Source of the DNA: an uncultured Balneola sp.
GTDB lineage: Bacteria > Bacteroidota > Rhodothermia > Balneolales > Balneolaceae
Reading direction: 5' to 3'
DNA length: 46,719 nt
NCBI GenBank assembly: GCA_913058495.1
Contig: CAJXQC010000023.1
Location: forward strand, 1 to 46,719
Position numbers and translations under genes: made by a program. Shown one piece after another: positions 26,512 to 35,425 of this stretch. Below the pieces are notes generated by a model, which had not been told where the DNA came from, did not search any database, and saw only the letters and a program-made list of their open reading frames with translations. How positions within the stretch are numbered: position 1 is the first letter of the stretch; every line of letters starts with the position of its first letter.

Positions 26512-27576
26512 TTACCAGCCATTTAATTTAAATATTCTAGCTTTTATAAGCTGAAAAGAATACCCCATAAAATGAGCTAAATGCATTATTATCAAAGCTA
26601 ATAAAGCAAATAAACTAATACTAAAAGGCTTGGGTATAGTCTTATTGTTATTTCTCCAAACTTTTTCTTTAAAATAGTTTCTATGCTTTAGAGAAATTCG
26701 CATTGAATCAGCAATTGTCACAAAAAGAATAGCTGCCAAAATATAAATTGAACCTAAAATTCTATCAAAAAATAAATGATCAATAATAAAGTATGGGATC
26801 ATTACACAAAAAAATACGAACGGGGCCTTACTTCTAAAAGGGATTTTGCCTTCATGCGCAATCGATGTAAGTAGTCTGCCTCTTCCATAATTAAAATATT
26901 GCTTAAATAAACCCGAAAAATTAGCCCTTGGGTAATACCACAGCTCTATTTTAGGATCTATATATATTTTTCCGTTTAAATGTTCAATTATCCTATAGTT
27001 TATCTCAGCATCTTCATTTGTATGGTTTGATTCCCGATATCCTTGTAGCGCAATTAAATCTTTGGTCCAAAAACAACCCATTGGAACCGTATCAGAGTAA
27101 CCTTCATAATATGGGTTGTAGTGTTTTGCACCACCGTTACCAATTAAACTCAATACAGCTACTGCTGTGCCAGCTTGAACCAGGTTTTGTGCTAAGAACC
27201 GTAATGCTCCACCTACATTTTTAACTTCAAACCTATGCAATGATTCAATGCATCTTGATATATAGGAATCACCGTATTCACAATGTGCGTCTGCTCGGAT
27301 AAAGACCTCTCCTTTTGCTATTTCAATCATTTTATTTAAAGCATATGACTGATATTTATCAGGGTTGTTAATCATAACAACCCTTGAATCATTTTTAGCA
27401 ATTCTTGTTATTATTTCCTTTGTATTATCTTCGCTACCACCATCTGCAATTAGAATTTCTAAGAGATTTGGATAATCCATATCAAGAAAACCATGAATTA
27501 CCTGCTCAATGTGTTCTTCTTCATTATAGGTAGGGATCGCAATAGTAACTGAAGGAAAATTCTCTCTATTAGACAT
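26512..27576 (-). CDS. ExoA-like family 2 glycosyltransferase, second copy
   Basis: A 354-residue GT-A enzyme with PSVTIAIPTYNEEEHIEQVI, ILIADGGSEDNT, the acidic IRADAHCEYG and WYYPRANFSGLFKQYFNYGRGR, followed by hydrophobic helices (~255-345). I chose ATG 27576, which leaves seven residues before PSVTIAIP, as in the paralogue at 24220; a TTG at 27597 would add seven residues. Duplication followed by divergence would let the pair add different sugars. It sits 35 bases beyond pyrB on the same strand, at the edge of the polysaccharide locus. Confidence 0.9.
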   Translation of the reverse strand: MSNRENFPSVTIAIPTYNEEEHIEQVIHGFLDMDYPNLLEILIADGGSEDNTKEIITRIAKNDSRVVMINNPDKYQSYALNKMIEIAKGEVFIRADAHCEYGDSYISRCIESLHRFEVKNVGGALRFLAQNLVQAGTAVAVLSLIGNGGAKHYNPYYEGYSDTVPMGCFWTKDLIALQGYRESNHTNEDAEINYRIIEHLNGKIYIDPKIELWYYPRANFSGLFKQYFNYGRGRLLTSIAHEGKIPFRSKAPFVFFCVMIPYFIIDHLFFDRILGSIYILAAILFVTIADSMRISLKHRNYFKEKVWRNNNKTIPKPFSISLFALLALIIMHLAHFMGYSFQLIKARIFKLNGW

Positions 27577-27611
27577 TAAAAAATTTTCGATAACCAATCC
27601 TTTTTTAGAAT

Positions 27612-28562
27612 TTAAACCCTATTCCCACCACTCAGCAAATAAAGCACGGCCATTCTTACCGCTACACCGTTGGTAACCTGATTGAGGATAATAGCTCGAT
27701 CGCTGTCAGCGACTTCACTTTCCATTTCCACTCCACGATTAATCGGTCCGGGATGCATGATCTTAAAATCCGGGTACTTTTCCAGATGTTCTAATTTTAT
27801 CCCAAATCGTTCATGATACTCTCTTAGCGATGGAAATAATTCCGTCCCTTTTCCCTGTCTCTCAAGTTGGATTCTCAACGCCATGGCGATATCACACCAA
27901 GCTAACGTCTCTTCCAAATTATGAGAAACGGTAACCCCAAGATCCTTCGCAAAAACCGGCATAAGTGTTTTAGGACCGCAAATTACAACCTCAGCGCCAA
28001 GTTTTGTTAAACCGATTATATTGGACCGAACTACTCTGCTGTAAGCAATATCCCCAATTATAGCGATCTTCTTTCCCTTTAAATCAGGATGAATTTGCTG
28101 CATGGTAAACATGTCCAGCAATGCCTGAGTTGGATGTTCATGTGCTCCATCTCCTGCATTCAAAATAGCTGCATCTACACATTGCGTTAAAAAGTGAGGA
28201 ACTCCCGGACTTTCATGCCGAACTACCACCATATCAATTTTCATAGAACTGATATTCTGTATGGTGTCTTTAAGTGACTCTCCTTTTTTTGTGGAAGAAG
28301 TACTTGCCGAAAAATTCACTACATCAGCTCCCATTCTTTTCTGAGCAAGCTCAAAAGATAAGCGTGTTCTTGTGCTGTTTTCGTAGAAAAGATTAACGAT
28401 GGTTTTGTCTCTTAATGTCGGGACTTTCGGTACCGGACGATCCAGTATTTCTCTGAAATATTTTGCCTGTTCCAACACAAATCGGATATCGTCAGCGGAG
28501 TAATCTGCCAATCCCAAAAGATGTTTTTGAGTGAAGTTATATTTTTCCAGATCTATGCTCAT
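27612..28562 (-). CDS. pyrB: Aspartate carbamoyltransferase catalytic subunit
   Basis: A 316-residue enzyme that condenses carbamoyl phosphate with aspartate, the committed step of pyrimidine synthesis. The carbamoyl-phosphate site FYENSTRTRLSFELAQ, the GESLKDT loop, HEHPTQALLDMFTM and MHPGPINRGVEM are all intact. No regulatory subunit gene (pyrI) is adjacent, which fits control through PyrR instead. It overlaps pyrR by four bases (ATGA), so the two are coupled. Confidence 0.97.
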   Translation of the reverse strand: MSIDLEKYNFTQKHLLGLADYSADDIRFVLEQAKYFREILDRPVPKVPTLRDKTIVNLFYENSTRTRLSFELAQKRMGADVVNFSASTSSTKKGESLKDTIQNISSMKIDMVVVRHESPGVPHFLTQCVDAAILNAGDGAHEHPTQALLDMFTMQQIHPDLKGKKIAIIGDIAYSRVVRSNIIGLTKLGAEVVICGPKTLMPVFAKDLGVTVSHNLEETLAWCDIAMALRIQLERQGKGTELFPSLREYHERFGIKLEHLEKYPDFKIMHPGPINRGVEMESEVADSDRAIILNQVTNGVAVRMAVLYLLSGGNRV

Positions 28563-29113
28563 ATATCTTCCTCCACATCTACTAAATACACCGCATCCTC
28601 ACCATCAAACTCCTGAACTTTTACTCTGATCTCTTCATTCTCGTGAGTTGGAACATACATTCCTGTAAAATCTGCTGCTACCGGCAATTCCCGATGACCA
28701 CGATCTACCATGCAACAAAACTGAATTTTTCTGGGTCTTCCGTACGCCATTAAAGCATCCATGGCTGAACGAACTGTTCTTCCGGTGTACAACACATCAT
28801 CCACTAACATGATATCTCTGTCATACAAATCAAAAGGAATCTCCGTGATCTGCACTTCCGGCATTTTAAGTTTTGAGCGAAAATCATCCCGGTAAAAAGT
28901 CACATCAAGCACTCCGAAGTCGATATCTATATCGAATTCTTGTTTGATTACCTCTACAATACGGCGACCGATGTAAACGCCCCGGGTTTGCATACCTACA
29001 ATGGCAAGTCTGGTTGGGTCTTCATAAGATTCAAGGAATTGATGAGCAAACCGCAAATAAGTGCGATTCAGGTCTTCCCCGGTCATGATCTGTGCTTTCT
29101 GCAATGGATCCAT
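28559..29113 (-). CDS. pyrR: PyrR bifunctional pyrimidine regulator/uracil phosphoribosyltransferase
   Basis: A 184-residue phosphoribosyltransferase-fold protein. The PRPP-binding motif is MLVDDVLYTGRTVRSAMDAL, with the LAIVGMQTRGVYIGRRI region upstream. In Gram-positive bacteria PyrR binds pyr mRNA and promotes termination when UMP is high, and also has weak uracil phosphoribosyltransferase activity. It is the first gene of a pyrR-pyrB unit and is divergent from sucC. I could not find the well-known PyrR-binding loop sequence or an attenuator in the ~160-base leader, so the mode of control here is open. Confidence 0.93.
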   Translation of the reverse strand: MDPLQKAQIMTGEDLNRTYLRFAHQFLESYEDPTRLAIVGMQTRGVYIGRRIVEVIKQEFDIDIDFGVLDVTFYRDDFRSKLKMPEVQITEIPFDLYDRDIMLVDDVLYTGRTVRSAMDALMAYGRPRKIQFCCMVDRGHRELPVAADFTGMYVPTHENEEIRVKVQEFDGEDAVYLVDVEEDI

Positions 29114-29277
29114 AGGTTTTTAAATTCACCCAAATTTAAGCCACATTCAACTCAAATCACAACCTTTTGTGAAATGAAATAATCGAACATTTCATTTTCT
29201 TTCCTTTAGCTCCTATTCTCCCTATTTTAGAAGTCTTGAAAAATCGCTTTTTTAACACTTAAAAAGAATACTGTTAC

Positions 29278-30483
29278 ATGAAAATCCACGAGTATCAAGC
29301 TAAAGAAATTTTAAAAGAATACGGAGTTGCCGTTCCTGACGGAATTGCTGCCACTACCGTTGAAGGTGCCGTTGAAGCCGCTGAAAAAATGAAAGAGAAC
29401 GGAGCTTCACTTTTTGTTGTAAAGGCTCAGATTCATGCCGGCGGACGTGGAAAAGGACGCACTAAAAAGAACAATGCAAAAGGCGTTATCCTTTGCAAAA
29501 CTATTGATGAAGTTAAAGAAGCTGCTGAATCTCTTTTAGGCGATGTACTTGTTACTATCCAAACCGGCGAAGAAGGACAGCTTGTTCAAACCATTTATGT
29601 AACGGATGGCGTTGACATCAAAAAAGAATTTTATGTAGGCGTGCTACTTGATCGCGCAGTTAGTAAAAATGTGATCATGGCTTCTACCGAAGGTGGAGTT
29701 GAGATCGAAAAAGTTGCTGAAGAAACTCCTGAAAAGATCATCAAAGAATGGATCGAGCCGGGAATGGGACTTCAGGTAAATCAAGCTCGTCGTATTGCTT
29801 TTTCTCTTGGTTTAGAAGGCAAAGCGCTCAAATCTTGTATCAAATTCATCATGGCTTTGTATAAAGCATATGAAGAAACTGATTCTGATATGTTCGAGAT
29901 CAATCCGTTGATCGTAACTCCGGATGACGAAATTTTCGCTCTGGATGCTAAAGTGACATTTGACGGAAACGCATTGTACCGTCATCCTGATCTGGCTGAG
30001 TTGAAAGACGAAGCTGAAGAAGATCCTGCAGAACTGGAAGCTTCTAAGTACGACCTGAACTACATCAAACTAGACGGAAACGTAGGTTGTATGGTTAATG
30101 GCGCCGGACTTGCTATGGCAACGATGGATATTATCAAACTTTCAGGTGGTGAGCCTGCTAACTTCCTTGATGTTGGTGGTGGAGCTAATGTTGAGACGGT
30201 TAAAAACGGATTCAGAATTATTCTGGAAGATAAAAATGTGAAGGCGATTCTTATCAATATCTTTGGTGGAATTGTTCGTTGCGATCGTGTAGCTAATGGT
30301 GTTATTGAAGCTGTTAAAGATCCGGAAATTGCTGAAAAAGTACAGAATGTGCCTATCATTGTTCGTCTTCAGGGTACTAATGCTGAAGAAGCTAAAGAGA
30401 TCATCGACAATTCAGGAATGAATGTGATTTCTGCTGTTCTTCTTAAAGAAGCTGCAGAAGCGGTTTCTAAAGTAATGGCTTAA
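29278..30483 (+). CDS. sucC: Succinyl-CoA ligase (ADP-forming) subunit beta
   Basis: A 401-residue subunit. The N-terminal ATP-grasp domain begins [17 protein letters not shown] and includes [13 protein letters not shown]. The C-terminal CoA-ligase domain includes [18 protein letters not shown] and [14 protein letters not shown]. It makes ATP (or GTP) from succinyl-CoA in the citric-acid cycle. Its partner sucD does not follow; instead a repeat and a terminator close the transcript, so the alpha subunit must be encoded elsewhere. Confidence 0.97.
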   Translation: MKIHEYQAKEILKEYGVAVPDGIAATTVEGAVEAAEKMKENGASLFVVKAQIHAGGRGKGRTKKNNAKGVILCKTIDEVKEAAESLLGDVLVTIQTGEEGQLVQTIYVTDGVDIKKEFYVGVLLDRAVSKNVIMASTEGGVEIEKVAEETPEKIIKEWIEPGMGLQVNQARRIAFSLGLEGKALKSCIKFIMALYKAYEETDSDMFEINPLIVTPDDEIFALDAKVTFDGNALYRHPDLAELKDEAEEDPAELEASKYDLNYIKLDGNVGCMVNGAGLAMATMDIIKLSGGEPANFLDVGGGANVETVKNGFRIILEDKNVKAILINIFGGIVRCDRVANGVIEAVKDPEIAEKVQNVPIIVRLQGTNAEEAKEIIDNSGMNVISAVLLKEAAEAVSKVMA

Positions 30484-30493
30484 ACCAAAGCAT

Positions 30494-30540
30494 CATCCTG
30501 AACCATGTGCTGAACTTGATTCAGTATTGTTTCAGGATCT
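30494..30540. repeat. Dispersed 47-bp hairpin repeat, copy A
   Basis: Starts CATCCTGAACC and ends TTTCAGGATCT. The ends pair (ATCCTGAA with TTCAGGAT) and the middle holds CTGAA-CTTGA-TTCAG. It is identical at 46 of 47 positions to 45565-45611; a shortened inverted relative lies at 36949-36974. Confidence 0.85.
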
Positions 30541-30560
30541 GCTACTTTATTTATAAAATA

Positions 30561-30594
30561 AAAAAAGCCCGGCTCATTGAGTCGGGCTTTTTTT
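30561..30594 (+). terminator. Intrinsic terminator after sucC
   Basis: AAAAAAGCCCG (30561-30571) pairs with CGGGCTTTTTT (30583-30593); four more pairs (one G-U) close the stem over an ATT loop. T runs flank both sides, so it can act in both directions, also for the TonB receptor gene. Confidence 0.93.
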
Positions 30595-30621
30595 GTTCTG
30601 TTTGAATCTGTCCCCGTTTAT

Positions 30622-30669
30622 TCCTCCACCCGTAGGGGTAATTCATGAATTACCCCTACGGGTGGAGGA
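30622..30669. repeat. Perfect 48-bp palindrome
   Basis: Positions 30622-30645 are the exact reverse complement of 30646-30669, centred on CATG, with no unpaired loop. The arms read TCCTCCACCCGTAGGGG then TAATTCA. It lies between the convergent ends of sucC and the TonB receptor gene. Confidence 0.95.
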
Positions 30670-30732
30670 CGGTGCTTTAGGTGTGATTTATCACCTGTTA
30701 TGCAATTAATTTACAATGACTTTTAAACTATT

Positions 30733-33138
30733 CTAAAACTCCCACTTCACTTGTAGTAAGAAATTTCTTCCGGCTTGCGGGTAGTAGTAATTGAATCGTT
30801 GTTCTCCTCCAAGTACATAACCATATGTATATCCGTTGGTTTCATATTTCTCATCCAACAAATTGTTGATCATCAAATTTGCTGTGATCGCCTTTACAAA
30901 ACTCAGGTTCGTAAATGTATAACTGATTCTAAGATCATTTACCAAGTAAGGATCAATTGAACGAGCATCATTTTGAGTGTTATCCAAATACTGCTTAGAA
31001 ACGTATTTCGTGGTCAGTTCAGTTGTCAAACCATTATCAGAGAAACCCAGAATTGAATTAGCAATGATACTTGGCGAAAGCGCTATATCAGTATCAGAGA
31101 AATTTCTCTCGATCTGACCATCATTATCATAATCGTCTATGAACTCCGTGTAATTTTCGATCTTATTTTTGCTGAATGTTGCGTTTGCAGCCCAACTGAA
31201 GTTTGATGTTATGGAAATACCCCCTTCCAGCTCTATTCCCAATCGCGAACTATTCGGCACGTTTTGACGAACCACTCCACCAACATCATTGATTTGTCCG
31301 GTAACTACTAACTGATCTTCATACAGCATTGCGTATCCATAAGCACCAACAAAGAAACGACCGAAATCTCCGCGATATCCCGTTTCAACATTATACAATC
31401 TTTCCGGATCAGGACGGCTGGCTGTTGATGATTCCACATATTCTGACCTTGTTGGTTCTTTGCCCGCTACTCCAAATGATGCGAACACTCTGTTTCCTTC
31501 ATTGACCAAATAACTCAGACCGAATTTCGGGTTCAGAAATACGATGTCATCAGAGCCACGCACATCTACTACAGTATTGTTCTGAATATCAACTCCGTCA
31601 AATTCATAATTGATAGTTCGCACCTGCATATCCAGATAGGAACTCAGATCTTCATTGAAGAAATACTGTGCCTTACCGTACACATTAAAATCTGTTTTAA
31701 CGGCATCGTTATCATAATAACGTTCTTCAAATTCGCTGTCACCTGCAAATCGTGCCCAGATCACTTCACCGAAATGAGCTCCCTCATATCTGTTCAACCC
31801 ACCACCAAAGGTAACATTCCAATCTTGTGAATGAGTGTACTTACTTGAGAAAACCATTCCGTAAAAATCATTGTCTAACCAACGTCTTCTTATCAGGTCT
31901 GTTTGGGTTGGATCTCCGAAATTTTGAGGTGAAATTCCATAATCAGATAGATCTTCGTCCGCTTTATACTCCTCGTAATAACCTTCTCCTTTTGTATAAT
32001 GCAGCGAGGCATTCAGCGACCAATTATCCTGTAATCTGTAAGAATAGTGAAGCTGGTAATAGTCCTGACGATAGTTATCGACTTGGTTTTGATAAGGACT
32101 TCCGCTTTTTTCAGTTCCTGCTTCATTAAATGTTCTGTTTCCGCTTTCCAGAACACTCTCTTCAACTCCGTACCAGGATTGATAAGTGATTTCCTTTCCT
32201 GAGAAAATGTCGGCTTTTAACAAACTTCTCTCTCCTCTTTTTGAACCTGACAGATAGAAGGAATTCAGGTCTGATTCAGCACGATCGATATATCCATCAG
32301 ACATGATCTTTGAAAGTCTTCCTTCAAAACTCCAGCCGTTTTTCATCAAGCCGGAACCCAACTGAATATTTGCTTTACGCGTGTTGAATGATCCAATCCC
32401 TGTGTTAATTTCAGTGTACGGATCCAGACTATTTGAACTTGTTTGAAGGTTGATGGAGCTACCGAAAGCGCCCGCTCCGTTTGTTGAAGTTCCTACTCCA
32501 CGTTGAACCTGAATATTCTCGATGGATGAAGCTATATCCGGAAGGTCAACCCAAAACACTCCGTGCGACTCTGCATCATTTACCGGAATTCCATTTATGG
32601 TCACATTAATTCGCGAAGGATCAACACCTCTGATACGAATGCCCGTATATCCTATTCCGGCTCCGGCATCTGATGTCACAACGGTAGATGGAGTCAGGTT
32701 TAATAAGTAAGGCACATCCTGACCAAGATTCCTTTTTTGTATTTCTTCCTTATCCAGATTTGAAAAAGTAACGGGAATAGATTCATCCACTCTTGTGGCT
32801 TCTACCAGAACTTCGTCGCTAACATAAGTGTCCGGAAGCAACAAAATTTGAAGATCGGACTGACTTCTAACAACGGTTACAGTTTTACTTTTGAAACCAG
32901 TGAAACTGATTCTTAATGACCTTTCTTCGTCTTCTAACAGATCGATCTCAAAAGAACCGTCTGTGTTTGTGGAAACACCGTTGTTAGTTCCGGTTTGTAA
33001 AACAGTGGCCCCGATCAAAGGTTCTTTTGTCTGAGCTTCCAGTACTTTACCGGAAATTTGAATTTGTGCAGCTGCAAAAGTTGACAGCATGGTGATTAGG
33101 ATCGCCACCATCAGCGATGATTTGATTAGTTGAAACAT
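30733..33138 (-). CDS. TonB-dependent outer-membrane receptor, probable thiamin transporter
   Basis: An 801-residue outer-membrane receptor. After a signal peptide (~1-24, ending FAAAQ) comes a carboxypeptidase-regulatory-like beta domain (~27-110), a plug domain (~115-235; VPYLLNLTPSTVV, GIRIRGVDPSRINVTING, VQRGVGTSTNGAGAFG) and a beta barrel ending in the aromatic residue of LQVKWEF. It needs TonB/ExbB energy. A complete TPP riboswitch lies in its leader, which makes thiamin or a precursor the best substrate guess; TPP-controlled receptors of this kind are known in Bacteroidota. No PnuT-like permease or thiamin kinase gene is adjacent. It starts at ATG 33138 with GAGG upstream. Confidence 0.9.
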   Translation of the reverse strand: MFQLIKSSLMVAILITMLSTFAAAQIQISGKVLEAQTKEPLIGATVLQTGTNNGVSTNTDGSFEIDLLEDEERSLRISFTGFKSKTVTVVRSQSDLQILLLPDTYVSDEVLVEATRVDESIPVTFSNLDKEEIQKRNLGQDVPYLLNLTPSTVVTSDAGAGIGYTGIRIRGVDPSRINVTINGIPVNDAESHGVFWVDLPDIASSIENIQVQRGVGTSTNGAGAFGSSINLQTSSNSLDPYTEINTGIGSFNTRKANIQLGSGLMKNGWSFEGRLSKIMSDGYIDRAESDLNSFYLSGSKRGERSLLKADIFSGKEITYQSWYGVEESVLESGNRTFNEAGTEKSGSPYQNQVDNYRQDYYQLHYSYRLQDNWSLNASLHYTKGEGYYEEYKADEDLSDYGISPQNFGDPTQTDLIRRRWLDNDFYGMVFSSKYTHSQDWNVTFGGGLNRYEGAHFGEVIWARFAGDSEFEERYYDNDAVKTDFNVYGKAQYFFNEDLSSYLDMQVRTINYEFDGVDIQNNTVVDVRGSDDIVFLNPKFGLSYLVNEGNRVFASFGVAGKEPTRSEYVESSTASRPDPERLYNVETGYRGDFGRFFVGAYGYAMLYEDQLVVTGQINDVGGVVRQNVPNSSRLGIELEGGISITSNFSWAANATFSKNKIENYTEFIDDYDNDGQIERNFSDTDIALSPSIIANSILGFSDNGLTTELTTKYVSKQYLDNTQNDARSIDPYLVNDLRISYTFTNLSFVKAITANLMINNLLDEKYETNGYTYGYVLGGEQRFNYYYPQAGRNFLLQVKWEF

Positions 33139-33157
33139 AGTTCCTCTTCTTTAGGAA
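33139..33157 (-). promoter_or_regulatory. Ribosome-binding site within a small hairpin
   Basis: On the minus strand AGAGGAA lies about three bases before ATG and can pair with TTCCT upstream (plus 33153-33157 with 33141-33145). A strong Shine-Dalgarno sequence is unusual in this window, so translational control by the upstream riboswitch is plausible. Confidence 0.45.
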
Positions 33158-33259
33158 TGCCCGGTCGCCGTAATTTGATTTGGCTTCCCGGCAAAAATTA
33201 TAAGTTTATTTAAAAAAGAGGAGGCGAAACAAGCGCATCTTAAATATAGATAAGCGAAC

Positions 33260-33342
33260 AGGTTTTCCTCCGCCGGTATTACCCGGATCAGGTAGTAGGG
33301 TGTAATCTCAGCCTCAGCATTTTGCTAAAGCACCCCTAACCT
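33260..33342 (-). promoter_or_regulatory. TPP riboswitch (THI element)
   Basis: On the minus strand the conserved blocks appear in order: AGGGGTGC, GCTGAGATTACACCC, ACCTGATCCGGGTAATACC and GGCGGAGGAAAACC. P1 pairs AGGTT (plus 33338-33342) with AACCT (plus 33260-33264). It binds thiamin pyrophosphate. A small upstream hairpin (GTAGC-AAAA-GCTAC, plus 33345-33358) precedes it. The expression platform is the ~120 bases before the receptor gene; no T-rich terminator is seen there, so control is probably translational. Confidence 0.96.
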
Positions 33343-33436
33343 TTGTAGCTTTTGCTACGGTTGTAAAACTACGCACTATTTCATCAAAACACGAAAAAAA
33401 CTGTTAACTTTACCCATTAATTTTAAGGCTCCTGAT

Positions 33437-33952
33437 ATGAAACGAATCCGACCAATTTTACTTTTGATTGCATGTGCATTAACTGGCTCTTGTGAACTGA
33501 AAAAAGAGATGAGCTCCGTTAATCCGACTAATTGGGACAAACGATCTGCCGATATTTCGCAACTCAATTACCTTGAATCCGGGAAAACATATCTATCTGT
33601 TTACTCTCAAATTTATAGTCGAAATGAGCACCGCACTCATGACCTTACGGTAACAATAAGTATGAGAAACTTAAATCCTGCTGATACCATTTATATCAAA
33701 AAAGCCGAATACTTCGATAGTCATGGAGCTTCTATCAGATCTTACTTTGATAAACCAATATATCTTGCCCCTATGGAAACAGCGGAAATTATAATCGATG
33801 AGAGTGACAAAACCGGTGGACCAGGAGCAAATTTTTTATTCGATTGGGGAATAAAAAGTACTTCAAATAGTCCCCTTTTTGAAGCTATCATGATATCTAC
33901 TTCCGGACAGCAAGGTCTTTCATTTACCACACAAGGTGTGGAATTACACTAA
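33437..33952 (+). CDS. DUF3124-type lipoprotein
   Basis: A 171-residue secreted protein with a lipoprotein signal peptide (LLLIACALTGSC, Cys19), so probably anchored in a membrane. The mature part matches the DUF3124 pattern in outline: YLSVYSQIYSRNEHRTHDLT, VTISMRNLNPADTIYIKKAEYFDS, and IYLAPMETAEIIIDESD. The fold is likely all-beta, and no function is known. It is divergent from the TonB receptor gene and is followed 39 bases later by an M28 peptidase gene on the same strand, also encoding a lipoprotein. Confidence 0.8.
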   Translation: MKRIRPILLLIACALTGSCELKKEMSSVNPTNWDKRSADISQLNYLESGKTYLSVYSQIYSRNEHRTHDLTVTISMRNLNPADTIYIKKAEYFDSHGASIRSYFDKPIYLAPMETAEIIIDESDKTGGPGANFLFDWGIKSTSNSPLFEAIMISTSGQQGLSFTTQGVELH

Positions 33953-33991
33953 TGCCTTTTACATATAATTAATACCGTAAAACGAATTTCT

Positions 33992-35254
33992 ATGAAACTG
34001 AAAATACATTCCACCTCTGCATTTTTGATTCTTTCGGCACTCACTTTCTTTGTTGCGTGTAATGAATCCGGAGACATTACCCCCGCTGATATTGAAAAGC
34101 ACATCACTTTTCTGGCAAGTGATTCCCTGCAAGGTCGTGAAGCCGGTTCCGCTAACGAAGCTATAGCAGCGAACTATATTGCTGATAACTTCAGAGATTT
34201 TGGTTTGGAACCTGCAGGAGATAACGAAACCTTTTTCCAGGAATTCACCATTAATACCGCTGTGTTGAGAAATCCTCATGCCGGAGATGATGCCGAAGGC
34301 GAAAAATTACTTTCCAAAAATGTAGTTGGTTTATTACAAGGAACCGGCAACTCTGATGAGTTGATCATTATTGGAGCACATTATGATCATTTGGGTTTTG
34401 GAGAATTTGGTTCCTTATACCGCGGAGAGCAAGAACGCATTCACAATGGCGCTGATGATAATGCTTCGGGAACTGCCGGAGTGCTTGAACTGGCTGAATA
34501 TTTCTCCGCAAATCGCCCCAAGAAAGATATTTTGTTTCTGGCTTTTTCAGGTGAAGAAATGGGGTTACTGGGCTCTGCTTATTATGTAGATAATCCAACA
34601 GTAGATCTGGAAAACGCCCTTGCTATGATCAATATGGATATGATCGGTAGAATGGTTGATAAAAAACTGATGATCTTCGGAATTGGAACCGCTGAAAACT
34701 GGACAGCCATTCTGGATTCTGCCAATACCGGAAATCTGGATCTGAATTTGGTCAAAGACGGGACCGGAGCCAGCGATCACACCAGTTTTTATTATAAAGA
34801 AATTCCCGTGCTTCATTATTTCACGGATACGCACGCCGATTACCACCGACCCTCTGACGACACCGAGTATATAAATATGAATGGCACAGCTTTGGCGCTT
34901 CATCATTTAGTGCGGGTAATCGTGCAACTGGATGAACTACAAAAAGACGAACTGGCTTTTGTGGAAGCTCCCGGTGAACAACGTCAGTCTATGAGTTTAG
35001 AAGGACCAACCTTGGGCGTGCTCCCGGATTACGGCTATGAAGGTGAAGGAATGAAGATCACGGGCGTAACTAAAGGCAGAGCGGCTGCAAATGCCGGAGT
35101 TAAAGGTGGAGATATTATCGTAGGAATTGCCGGCGAAGAGCTTGCCGATATTTACGCTTATATGGCCATGCTGAACAAACTCAAAAAAGAGCAAAAAACT
35201 ACCATTACAGTCCTCAGAGATGGCGAAAGAATGACGATGGATCTGGAATTGTAG
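33992..35254 (+). CDS. M28-family metallopeptidase with C-terminal PDZ domain, lipoprotein
   Basis: A 420-residue exported peptidase. The lipobox FVAC places Cys23 as the lipid anchor. The zinc-site motifs are complete: AHYDH (His130), GADDNASG (Asp155), SGEE (188-189), INMDMIGRM (Asp216) and a late histidine in YHRPSDD. Residues ~340-420 form a PDZ domain (ITGVTKGRAAANAGVKGGDIIVG), which could bind substrate or partner. It probably trims peptides in the periplasm or at the cell surface. It starts at ATG 33992. It is the last ordinary gene before the cassette array. Confidence 0.93.
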   Translation: MKLKIHSTSAFLILSALTFFVACNESGDITPADIEKHITFLASDSLQGREAGSANEAIAANYIADNFRDFGLEPAGDNETFFQEFTINTAVLRNPHAGDDAEGEKLLSKNVVGLLQGTGNSDELIIIGAHYDHLGFGEFGSLYRGEQERIHNGADDNASGTAGVLELAEYFSANRPKKDILFLAFSGEEMGLLGSAYYVDNPTVDLENALAMINMDMIGRMVDKKLMIFGIGTAENWTAILDSANTGNLDLNLVKDGTGASDHTSFYYKEIPVLHYFTDTHADYHRPSDDTEYINMNGTALALHHLVRVIVQLDELQKDELAFVEAPGEQRQSMSLEGPTLGVLPDYGYEGEGMKITGVTKGRAAANAGVKGGDIIVGIAGEELADIYAYMAMLNKLKKEQKTTITVLRDGERMTMDLEL

Positions 35255-35348
35255 GATTGGATTTGTTCAAAACTTCAGTTCAATATTCTTGTACTGAATA
35301 AATCCTAACTTCTTTGTTTACTAGTATTTTAAGATTGTTTTATGGATT

Positions 35349-35385
35349 TTATCCGGACAAACTCGGAAAACCCTTGTCTGGATAA
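35349..35385 (+). terminator. Hairpin at the left edge of the cassette array
   Basis: TTATCCGGACAA (35349-35360) pairs with TTGTCTGGATAA (35374-35385), 12 pairs with one G-U. It may terminate the M28 transcript; no run of Ts follows. It lies seven bases before the first GTTATGTG core and could also be part of the attachment site. Confidence 0.5.
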
Positions 35386-35425
35386 TATTATGTTATGTGT
35401 ACCAAAAATCTAAACCAATAATCAG

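Noticed and set aside
28559-29277. PyrR-dependent attenuator in the pyrR leader
   Set aside because: No terminator/antiterminator pair or conserved PyrR-binding loop could be found in the 164-base leader.
35349-35385. attI site of an integron
   Set aside because: A 12-bp hairpin before the first core, but no integrase gene and no simple integrase-binding arrangement; a terminator of the M28 gene is as likely.
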